NCBI GenBank assembly: GCA_913056425.1
Contig: CAJXLR010000080.1
Span: 1 to 7,001 of the forward strand
Length of the DNA stretch: 7,001 nt
Reading direction: 5' to 3'
From: an uncultured Bacteroidota bacterium
GTDB taxonomy: Bacteria > Bacteroidota > Bacteroidia > NS11-12g > UBA9320
Position 1 is the stretch's first letter. Each line of letters starts with the position of its first letter. The position numbers were made by a program, and so were the translations under genes. Of the stretch, positions 1 to 6,589 are shown piece by piece. Below the pieces are notes generated by a model. It did not search any database and was not told where the DNA came from. It was given only the letters and a program-made list of their open reading frames with translations.

Positions 1-655
1 TGTTGCCAACTACAACAGAAAAATCGGCTTAACAAACTGGATAGTCCAACTGGAGACCTTTCACACGCATTTGCTTTATCTCAACTTTGCCTTGGCTAAA
101 ATGCCATATATGGGTGTCGGCCGAAACTTATCGTACAAACGACCTTTGTTCTTTTCGGTCAAAGGATTTGCCAGCCACCAGCACTTGTTAAGTGGAGATG
201 ATGACTTATTTGTAAACGAGACTGCGACGAAATCGAACACTGCCGTATGTTTAAATCCGGATGCTCGGACTTTGTCGGAGCCTCCAAGGAGTCTCGGAGC
301 GTGGGTTCGTCAAAAAAAGAGACATTTCAGTACGGGTAAGCTATATCGGGCGAAACATAAGTTGATGCTATTCCTTTACAGCTTCAGTTTGTTGATGTTT
401 TACCTAACTGCTGTACCCGGTATTCTGATGTCAATTGACGTAATGGCCACAACACCTAATTGGCTTTACACCGTCATTGGTCTGATTGGTCTGCGGTTTC
501 TGGTTCAAGCAATCGTGCTTTATGGCAATATGAAGAAGTTTGACTATCTGAAGTACTACGTAGTATTTCCTTTAATGGATATAGGTATATTGCTCATTCA
601 GATTTTCATTGGAATCCAAGGTTATTTTTCAAAACCAAAACGTTGGAACAGCTAA
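1..655 (+). CDS. Family-2 glycosyltransferase, membrane-anchored, 5'-truncated by window edge
   Basis: The reading frame is open from base 2, so only the last 217 residues are visible; the TTG at 71 is internal, not the start. The sequence keeps the downstream half of a GT2 catalytic domain. It has a YMGVGRNLSY stretch, then SGDDDLFVN (visible residues 64-72), the acidic motif typical of the acceptor/base region, and QKKRH (104-108), in the place of the QxxRW motif of processive GT2 enzymes. About three hydrophobic segments follow (visible residues about 121-144, 153-175 and 184-208), giving an inner-membrane anchor. The family transfers sugars from nucleotide donors to lipid or polysaccharide acceptors on the cytoplasmic face. 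Donor and acceptor cannot be told from this part. The gene overlaps rsmG by 13 bp and is probably co-transcribed with it. Family assignment is firm; specificity is unknown. Confidence 0.88.
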   Translation, partial: VANYNRKIGLTNWIVQLETFHTHLLYLNFALAKMPYMGVGRNLSYKRPLFFSVKGFASHQHLLSGDDDLFVNETATKSNTAVCLNPDARTLSEPPRSLGAWVRQKKRHFSTGKLYRAKHKLMLFLYSFSLLMFYLTAVPGILMSIDVMATTPNWLYTVIGLIGLRFLVQAIVLYGNMKKFDYLKYYVVFPLMDIGILLIQIFIGIQGYFSKPKRWNS

Positions 656-1269
656 CTTCTCTCTTTCCCGATCTCTCGATGAATCAACTAAACAAGTTTG
701 GTCAACTAAAAGCGCTCTATGAGGAGTGGAACGCCGAAATCAACGTAATTAGCCGCAAGGATATTGATCAATTTAACGAGAGGCATTTACTGCATTCATT
801 GGCAATTGGTCTCTTCACTTCTTTTAAACCAAACGCAAAAGTTCTTGATGTCGGAACCGGGGGCGGATTTCCTGGAATTCCATTGGCTATTCTTTACCCA
901 GAGTGTCAATTCTTGTTGATAGACAGTATCGGCAAAAAAATAAAAGTTGTGCAAGACGTTGCAGATCACTTAGGACTACAAAATGTTAAAGCACAACACA
1001 TTAGAGCTGAAAATGTCAACGGTCAGTTTGATTATGTTGTCTCACGAGCCGTAACACGACTTGAACGTTTCTACGGATGGATTTCTGGTAAAATTGATTA
1101 TTCTCGATTCGCTAATTCCGGGTTATACGCACTTAAAGGCGGTGACCTTGATGAAGAAATCAACGAATTCGAAACGTCGTATAAACAACTTCAAGTAATC
1201 CGTTTCTATCTAAATAAATACCTCAAAGATGAATTCTTTGAGACAAAGCAGTTATTGCACATCAATTAA
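643..1269 (+). CDS. rsmG: 16S rRNA (guanine527-N7)-methyltransferase RsmG
   Basis: RsmG uses S-adenosylmethionine to methylate N7 of G527 in the 530 loop of 16S rRNA; it is a cytoplasmic Rossmann-fold enzyme, and its loss is known to give low-level streptomycin resistance. The 208 residues match the family length. Visible motifs are INVISRKD (33-40), RHLLHSL (47-53), the SAM-binding loop LDVGTGGGFPGIPLAI (68-83), the acidic end of strand 2 in LLIDSIGKKIK (91-101), VVSRAV (132-137) and LKGGDL (164-169). The start is taken as TTG at 643 because the residues it adds (MEQLTSLFPDL) resemble the usual N-terminus of Bacteroidota RsmG. The first ATG, at 679, would remove 12 residues of that region. 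The gene begins inside the glycosyltransferase gene, and its last 8 bp overlap the convergent lipoprotein gene. Confidence 0.96.
   Translation: MEQLTSLFPDLSMNQLNKFGQLKALYEEWNAEINVISRKDIDQFNERHLLHSLAIGLFTSFKPNAKVLDVGTGGGFPGIPLAILYPECQFLLIDSIGKKIKVVQDVADHLGLQNVKAQHIRAENVNGQFDYVVSRAVTRLERFYGWISGKIDYSRFANSGLYALKGGDLDEEINEFETSYKQLQVIRFYLNKYLKDEFFETKQLLHIN
1262..1269. other. Tail-to-tail overlap of rsmG and lipoprotein genes
   Basis: The TAA of rsmG (1267-1269) lies within the last codons of the minus-strand lipoprotein gene, whose TGA is at 1262-1264. There is no spacer for an intrinsic terminator between the convergent units, and no strong GC hairpin with a T-run is seen within about 80 bp on either side. 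Each transcript must therefore end inside the opposite gene or by a factor-dependent route. Confidence 0.8.
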
Positions 1270-1693
1270 TCCGAACGTCTCTTTCTCCCTGTTGAGTCTC
1301 AAATCTGAGGATTACGGGACGCTCCAACTTTGAAATATCAAAGCACACAGGTACTTGAAAGAAGGCCTGACACAGTTGTTCATCAAGGTCGATTTTGGCG
1401 CGTTGGATTGGAGGCTCCGTTTTGATTTGGGCTTCGTCAATTACAAGCTTAAAATTCCGATTTACATCACAACCGCTGAAAGCAAGACCAAGAGTGACGA
1501 AATTTCCGCTTACGTTCGCATCAGTAATTGAAACACTTTGGGTACTCAGATTGTCAAAACTAGAAGTTGTAACTATCTCATTGTCAAAACAATCAAGGTC
1601 AATAGGATCTAATCCAAAATCGTCATCGTCTCCCCCACAAATACATCCTGTGAACGAAAACAAAACGATTAACAATCCTAATCTAAGAATCAT
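1262..1693 (-). CDS. Small predicted surface lipoprotein of unknown function
   Basis: This is a 143-residue protein with a short hydrophobic signal (residues 4-14) ending in FTGC, with Cys17 as the likely lipidated residue; Phe at -3 is slightly unusual. Soon after comes GGDDDD (20-25), an acidic run at about +6 to +9. In Bacteroidota such clusters near the lipidated Cys act as export signals that place lipoproteins on the outer face of the outer membrane. The rest is polar, probably beta-rich, with Cys at 19, 35, 75, 108 and 117 that could form disulfides. The AFSGCDVNRNFKLV segment (71-84) and the LCQAFF...CFDISKL region (107-123) faintly recall small uncharacterised Bacteroidota lipoproteins; this is from memory only. 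The ATG overlaps the TGA of the large secreted-protein gene upstream (ATGA), suggesting translational coupling and related roles. No function is assigned. Confidence 0.85.
   Translation of the reverse strand: MILRLGLLIVLFSFTGCICGGDDDDFGLDPIDLDCFDNEIVTTSSFDNLSTQSVSITDANVSGNFVTLGLAFSGCDVNRNFKLVIDEAQIKTEPPIQRAKIDLDEQLCQAFFQVPVCFDISKLERPVILRFETQQGERDVRIN
1690..1693 (-). other. ATGA stop/start overlap, secreted protein to lipoprotein
   Basis: The TGA of the T9SS cargo gene overlaps the ATG of the lipoprotein gene. The lipoprotein start is therefore well fixed: it gives a signal with a Cys at residue 17. Its translation probably depends on that of the large gene. Confidence 0.85.
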
Positions 1694-4600
1694 CGCATTA
1701 ACTGAACCGTTGCCGACTTCCTATACGCTTTTCCTTCTGCGTCGGTGAAGTTTACGATACACAGATAAACACCTGAAGGAGACTTCACCCCGTTAACTGT
1801 TCCATCCCATCCTTCGGTTTGACTGTTGGTACTGAATATTTGCTCTCCCCATCGATTGTAAATGACCATTTCATAATCACGCACTGCGATAGGTACCGGG
1901 TGATACCACTCATTGATACCGTCTCTATTGGGCGAGAAAGCCGTTGGCAAGTAAACGTTTGGACTAAAGAAGAAGCATAATTCGTTACTCCAGGATGTTT
2001 TGTTTTGACCACCGTTCTCTATCGCTCTCACTCTAAAGCACTGTCGGTAATCCGTTTGATTCGACGGAACCGAAAGCATATTCGTTCCATCGCCAAACGC
2101 ATAGAACTCATAGTTCTTCGAAGCGTTGACACTTCGGTAAATCTCGTAATCTTGAACTCCGTTGTCCCAACCAACATAATCCGTATGCTGAAGATTAATC
2201 GCAAAGTTGTCCGGATCTTGATCACCGGTGAGAAGTACACTTGTGTGAATTTCAGAGAACCTGGTGTTACCACAGAGGTCCGTTGCCACAATACGGTACT
2301 CAAATGGCGTTACATCCGTATTCATGCCCAGCTGCGTGAAGTTTGTACGTTCTTCACTTCCAACCGGATTCCAATTCACCTCAACACCAAATGCACGGTT
2401 TTCAATATTGTATGGCCCTGATTTTAAATCATCGTGTATCGTTCGCCATTCACCATGCATTCTATCATCCGGATAGCCCACAGTGATACGGTCCAAATCG
2501 AGCTCTAACCTATTAATAAAGACTGGTAAGCGAATGGTATCTCCAATACAACCAAATTCTGACGTTTCTACCACAGTCAATTCACCCGAACCTTGTTCGT
2601 TCCAATCGACCACAATGCTGTCTTCATCCGCCAACGTGATTGTTCCATTTGTAATGGTCCAGTCGTAAGTCGATCGGTCAAATCCGTCCAAGCGATAAAC
2701 ACTTTGAAGGACGTCCGGATAGCACAATATTGCACTTCCCAATATTTCATCCGCTTCGGGTATTGGATGGATTACGATTGTTGTATCAATCAACTGTCCT
2801 GGACAAGAATCTTTACTCAACTCCAGCACTTCTAGTCTGTATGTTCCCGCTACCGGCCAAGACAGAACAAGTTCATTAGTCGTCTCGTTCAGCACAACTC
2901 CGTCGAGCGTCCACGTATAGGATGATCCTGTAAATCCATCAACCGTGTAGGTAAACTCGTCATCCGTAGCGCACATCGCCATGTCACCGACAATTTCATC
3001 TGCTGTTGGCAGTGGGTTAATCACTACCGGAAGATCCAACCATGGGCTTAAACATTCACGGTTATTTACGTTGTCCAATGCTCGTTGTCTTACAGAAACG
3101 TTCCCTAATCCTGTACTGCCCCAAGTTACGCGGATATTATTTGTGCTATCCCCGGAAACCTGATTACCTCCGGTTATTGCCCAATCGTAAACCGACCCTT
3201 GTGATCGAACCGTTGAATACGGAACTAATGCTTCAAATTCACATACTGAACTATCACCAACCGGTGGATTTCCTTTTAGATCATAGGTAATGTCAACCGG
3301 TAGTTTAACCGAATCGCTCTTACAACCCCATTTATCTGTTTCAAGGAGTAAAATCTGACCTGTTCCCTCCTCACCCCAGTCTATCGTAATATCTTTTGAG
3401 TTTCCTCCGGATGATTGCATTCCACGAGTTATTTCCCAGAAGAAGGTTGAGCTTGGGTGTCCTTGTGCTTCATACTCCAAATTAACTGAGTTTGGACAGA
3501 CAGACAGTGGACCAACTAATCCTGGATTTGGCTTTCGAACATTAACGTTTATTTCTCCGGTATCGCTACTGCAACCATCTGCATTCGTTTCAATCACTCC
3601 AATGGTAAAGTCACCCAAGGCAGACCAGTCATACGTTGTAGATGGGTTCGAGCCTGCCTCTATCGTACCATCCGGCAACAACCAACGATACGAACTTCCG
3701 GCAACCTGTGGGACTGAATATGGTTTACCTGTAGAACCAAGACATACTGTATCTTCTCCGGAGATAATTGGGGTACTCGGGGATGGTATCAACTCTACTG
3801 CATACGTAAGTGTATCACCCAAACACCCGAACTGACTCCTTTCAACCATTTTAATGGTCGCAGTACCAGTTCCTAGGAAAGTGACCGTAACAGATTCATT
3901 AGTGGTTGAACCCACCACTTCTCCTTTATCTATCTCCCACCAGAACGATGAATTTGTTTTTGGATTTACTGCGTCAAAGATGTATTCGTATGCACTTGTG
4001 GCACAAACCCGTTGTGGACCGGTGATTCCGGTTGAACCTTCAAACGGATTTACTTTTATTTCGATGTTGTAGTTGTGATATTTTGGCGGACAGCCATCGT
4101 CTTGTGTTGATATGGCGATTACATAAGGCTCGTCTCTAGCTTCGTCACAGCCTGGTGTCCAGCAAAATTCAGTTTGAGCTGATCCTTGCCCACTCGCCGT
4201 AGCGATTGTAGCCAGTGGACCATCATATCCGTTATCGCCGGTTATAATATCTCCGCTACCAAAAACGGTAACCTTCTGAACCGGGTTATTATCCGGGTCG
4301 TTTCCAAAAACATCGAAACACAGCTGTTCTCCCGCCTCAATCTCAAAGTACGTTCCTCCGGTGTTGGAACCACGTGGCTTATTATTGGGTGGGCAATCCA
4401 AAACTAGGATTTGCATATCTAATCGAACCACGCCTAACGAAACGCCATTCCTGAATTCTTCCACCTCAATGGCAATCACATAACTCCCCGGATTTCGGGC
4501 AAGCAGCGTTGTGAGTCCATTCGCAGAATTCACGGTTGCTATACCAGAAGTCCCGAATGGGAACGTTGGTCCATATCCATTTTTGTATACCACCTCTTCG

Positions 4601-5319
4601 ATTGGGAAAGCCAATCTCGCAGGAGGAACTGGTTTGGAAGCGTTTTGTCCCGGGTCTCCACCTTGATATGGACGAACAATACGGTATACCAATGAATCAC
4701 CATCCGGATCGACTGCTCGATTCAGGAACGTATTGGTATCGTTGTTACACATGTATGGACTTGGAACACCTGAGAATCTTGGACTGCTGTTTTCAAGTTC
4801 TGGGTTTGGTATGAAGCAGTAATACGTTTGACCTTGATCGGGCTCACCTCCAGTTCCACCGCTGATTAAGTTGTCTTGATTGTTTCGGCAGCATCGCACG
4901 AACATAAGGTGATAGCCATTCGGGTACGGAGCTAGGGTTACTGTGCGTTCGTAATAGCCCATCTCAATCCGTTTATCAGAGTAGTAATCGCACTCTTCAC
5001 TACCCGGTGGTCTTACCGCCCTTCTGAAGAGAATCTCTACGTTTAGAATTTTATGCCTGTCGCGCTGCGCATTGTTGAGGTAAATGCCAATCTCGATGTT
5101 ATCGTCAAAATCGACAGTACTTTGCTCAACGTCGCGAAACAGTGTTAATGAGATTTTGTAGGTTCTATCGTTGTTTGCCTCTGTACGCAAATACTCATAA
5201 CTCATGTAGCCTCCAACTAAGTGCGTAGCATAAGCGGATAGCTGGGTTGCTAAAAGCAAAATGAGGAAGGAGATAATATGTTTGATGCGTAGGTTCACTA
5301 TTGTTACAAAGTACAACAA
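1690..5319 (-). CDS. T9SS-secreted multidomain protein with six PKD-like repeats and gliding-motility-type C-terminal domain
   Basis: The longest frame is 1,209 residues. Residues 8-31 look like a signal peptide: basic NLRIKH, a hydrophobic ISFLILLLA core, and an AYA cleavage site before THLVGG. Residues 32-309 match a domain common in Bacteroidota surface proteins, with YKISLTLFRD, GYHLMFVRCCRN (135-146), NSSPRF and DPDGDSLVYRI (204-214). Residues 320-425 look like an Ig/cadherin-type beta domain. Residues about 431-936 hold six PKD/Ig-like repeats of about 83 residues. A fibronectin-III-like stretch follows (about 1037-1117). Residues 1122-1209 are the type B C-terminal domain, with YLPTAFSPNRDGIN, YNRWGEQIF, WDGTVNG and SGVYLCIVNF. 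This family is exported by T9SS and anchored at or released from the surface, often as adhesins or structural proteins; no enzymatic domain is seen. No ATG precedes the signal peptide, so translation starts at TTG 5319 or, giving a tidier signal peptide, at GTG 5298. The gene lies 34 bp after hddC-gmhB. Confidence 0.93.
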   Translation of the reverse strand: MLYFVTIVNLRIKHIISFLILLLATQLSAYATHLVGGYMSYEYLRTEANNDRTYKISLTLFRDVEQSTVDFDDNIEIGIYLNNAQRDRHKILNVEILFRRAVRPPGSEECDYYSDKRIEMGYYERTVTLAPYPNGYHLMFVRCCRNNQDNLISGGTGGEPDQGQTYYCFIPNPELENSSPRFSGVPSPYMCNNDTNTFLNRAVDPDGDSLVYRIVRPYQGGDPGQNASKPVPPARLAFPIEEVVYKNGYGPTFPFGTSGIATVNSANGLTTLLARNPGSYVIAIEVEEFRNGVSLGVVRLDMQILVLDCPPNNKPRGSNTGGTYFEIEAGEQLCFDVFGNDPDNNPVQKVTVFGSGDIITGDNGYDGPLATIATASGQGSAQTEFCWTPGCDEARDEPYVIAISTQDDGCPPKYHNYNIEIKVNPFEGSTGITGPQRVCATSAYEYIFDAVNPKTNSSFWWEIDKGEVVGSTTNESVTVTFLGTGTATIKMVERSQFGCLGDTLTYAVELIPSPSTPIISGEDTVCLGSTGKPYSVPQVAGSSYRWLLPDGTIEAGSNPSTTYDWSALGDFTIGVIETNADGCSSDTGEINVNVRKPNPGLVGPLSVCPNSVNLEYEAQGHPSSTFFWEITRGMQSSGGNSKDITIDWGEEGTGQILLLETDKWGCKSDSVKLPVDITYDLKGNPPVGDSSVCEFEALVPYSTVRSQGSVYDWAITGGNQVSGDSTNNIRVTWGSTGLGNVSVRQRALDNVNNRECLSPWLDLPVVINPLPTADEIVGDMAMCATDDEFTYTVDGFTGSSYTWTLDGVVLNETTNELVLSWPVAGTYRLEVLELSKDSCPGQLIDTTIVIHPIPEADEILGSAILCYPDVLQSVYRLDGFDRSTYDWTITNGTITLADEDSIVVDWNEQGSGELTVVETSEFGCIGDTIRLPVFINRLELDLDRITVGYPDDRMHGEWRTIHDDLKSGPYNIENRAFGVEVNWNPVGSEERTNFTQLGMNTDVTPFEYRIVATDLCGNTRFSEIHTSVLLTGDQDPDNFAINLQHTDYVGWDNGVQDYEIYRSVNASKNYEFYAFGDGTNMLSVPSNQTDYRQCFRVRAIENGGQNKTSWSNELCFFFSPNVYLPTAFSPNRDGINEWYHPVPIAVRDYEMVIYNRWGEQIFSTNSQTEGWDGTVNGVKSPSGVYLCIVNFTDAEGKAYRKSATVQLMR
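2512..4029 (-). repeat. Six tandem PKD/Ig-like protein repeats inside the secreted protein gene
   Basis: Residues 431-936 of the secreted protein hold six diverged copies of about 83 residues. Each has a Cys near the start (439, 526, 608, 693, 783, 866) and one near the end (499, 583, 666, 756, 839, 924), 56 to 63 residues apart. Five copies have a Trp in a Y/F-x-W turn (546, 628, 713, 803, 887; the first has FWW at 459-461). Copies two to six have a second Trp before a Gly-rich turn (565, 648, 733, 821, 906). The paired Cys probably form one disulfide per module. Repeats 5 and 6 share ADEI plus a small residue pattern at their start and look the most closely related. The repeats are seen at protein level; the DNA is well diverged. 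Confidence 0.82.
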
Positions 5320-5353
5320 ATTCCGCTAAAAACTGTTGACCGGAAAGGGCTTT

Positions 5354-6589
5354 CTACTGTAAGATGGACGTAAAATCGGACACGTTTGTTGTCACGAAGT
5401 CTGTAAGTTTTGCATCAAATTCATCCGACTTGGGTGAAATGAACAAAGTGTACATTCCCAATGCCCGACCAAATTCCATGTCTGAGACTGAATCTCCTAC
5501 CATAACCGACTTCCTAAAATCAATTTCCGGGAAGTCCTCTTTGGCTTGAAGTCCCATGGCTGGGTTTGGCTTCCTGCAGTTGTTTACTTTGGTTTTTAAA
5601 TCCGGACAGTGGTAAAATTTGTCGATTCTACCGCCTCTTGAAGTAACTTCATCGTTTATAAAATCATGAACTTCTTGTAAATCCGATTCCGTCATCAAAC
5701 CTTTCCCGATTCCTTGCTGATTGGTTACAACCAAAACTCGGCCAAAAATCTCACTGAATCGAACGATGGTTTGGGGTACGTTTTCTAACCATTCAAATTC
5801 TTGGAGGTTCTTCACATAATCATCAATCAGGCGCTTGTTAATCACACCATCTCTATCTAAGAATAAGGTCCATGATCTATTGATTTTCAGACCCTTAAAC
5901 AAGAAATACCCGTTTGCTAAATGGTAGTCGTTCGGGATACCGATATCAATAAAATAGCCTTCCAACTCCTTGCCAAAAACTACTCCATCGGTAACTCGTT
6001 TTTCCATATAGTCTTTCTCCATTGAAAAAACTCCGGCTTCCGTAGAGTCGAGAAATTGTTTACGGTTTATCACGTAAATGCCTGCGTTGATTAACCCATC
6101 CTTAAGCTCCTCCGTTTTCTCCGTGAAGGCCGAAATAACTGAATTACTCAACTCAACCATACCATACCGATTCACCTGATCCATCTGCTTTAAAGCAATT
6201 GTCATAGTCGCATCAGAGTTTTTATGAGTGCTGATCAATGACTGAATATCTGAATTGAAGAACGTGTCCCCATTGAGAATCAAGACATCGTCGGAAATAG
6301 CGGTTTCACAAGCAAGTCTTATTCCTCCTCCTGTTCCAAGAGGCTCATCTTCAACCACATAGTGTAGACGAATGGTCTTGTAACGATTCCCGAAATACGA
6401 CATAATCACATCATGACGATACCCAACGGACAGGTACGCATCCTCCACACCAAAATCGATAAGTTGATCAAGTATGTACGAAATAAAAGGCCGTTTGTTT
6501 ACAAGCGCCATGGGCTTGGGCACATCGGAAACTACCGACTTCAACCGTGTCCCTTTCCCTCCGGCGAGAATTATCGCATTTACACTCAT
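5354..6589 (-). CDS. hddC-gmhB: Bifunctional D-glycero-alpha-D-manno-heptose 1-phosphate guanylyltransferase / heptose 1,7-bisphosphate phosphatase
   Basis: This 411-residue protein fuses two enzymes. Residues 1 to about 228 are a sugar-phosphate nucleotidyltransferase: LAGGKGTRL (8-16) binds the nucleotide, PKP (24-26) follows, LNGDTF (105-110) carries the metal-binding Asp108, and FIDIGIPNDY (213-222) has the second conserved Asp. Residues about 238-411 are a HAD-IIIA phosphatase: FLDRDGVIN (243-251) with nucleophile Asp245 and acid/base Asp247, VVTNQQGIG (287-295), CRKPNP (338-343) and VGDSVSD (364-370). Together they would remove the 7-phosphate of heptose 1,7-bisphosphate and join the 1-phosphate to GMP, giving GDP-heptose in the cytoplasm. 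The assignment rests on the fusion and on the adjacent kinase hddA, whose TGA overlaps this ATG. The GmhB zinc site looks incomplete: His327-Cys328-Pro-Asp330 and Asn336-Asn337-Cys338. If the sugar were different, the general functions (nucleotidyltransferase, phosphatase) would still hold. Confidence 0.9.
   Translation of the reverse strand: MSVNAIILAGGKGTRLKSVVSDVPKPMALVNKRPFISYILDQLIDFGVEDAYLSVGYRHDVIMSYFGNRYKTIRLHYVVEDEPLGTGGGIRLACETAISDDVLILNGDTFFNSDIQSLISTHKNSDATMTIALKQMDQVNRYGMVELSNSVISAFTEKTEELKDGLINAGIYVINRKQFLDSTEAGVFSMEKDYMEKRVTDGVVFGKELEGYFIDIGIPNDYHLANGYFLFKGLKINRSWTLFLDRDGVINKRLIDDYVKNLQEFEWLENVPQTIVRFSEIFGRVLVVTNQQGIGKGLMTESDLQEVHDFINDEVTSRGGRIDKFYHCPDLKTKVNNCRKPNPAMGLQAKEDFPEIDFRKSVMVGDSVSDMEFGRALGMYTLFISPKSDEFDAKLTDFVTTNVSDFTSILQ
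6586..6589 (-). other. ATGA stop/start overlap, hddA to hddC-gmhB
   Basis: On the minus strand the hddA TGA shares two bases with the ATG of the fusion gene. Such overlaps usually mean one mRNA and reinitiation by the same ribosomes, which would keep the successive pathway enzymes at similar levels. Confidence 0.85.

Noticed and set aside
1295..1306. Possible hairpin CTCA-AATC-TGAG near the end of the convergent genes
   Set aside because: A 4-bp stem without a T-run lying within coding sequence is expected by chance.
2990..3300. Possible recent DNA-level tandem duplication within the repeats
   Set aside because: Repeats 5 and 6 are alike in protein sequence but the DNA is too diverged for a recent duplication.
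1395..4814. Several plus-strand open frames of 60 to 138 codons across the secreted-protein and lipoprotein genes
   Set aside because: They lie antisense to well-supported genes, have compositions typical of reversed coding sequence, and show no recognisable domains or signals.
5307..5313. TACTTTG on the minus strand, resembling the Bacteroidota -7 promoter element TAnnTTTG
   Set aside because: It is one base short of the consensus, has no well-spaced TTG-type -33 element that stands out, and would put the transcript start nearly on top of the GTG start codon.
5343..5354. Small inverted repeat GAAA-GGGC-TTTC after the hddC-gmhB stop codon
   Set aside because: The stem is only 4 bp, AT-rich, and not followed by a T-run in the minus direction, so it is not a credible terminator.
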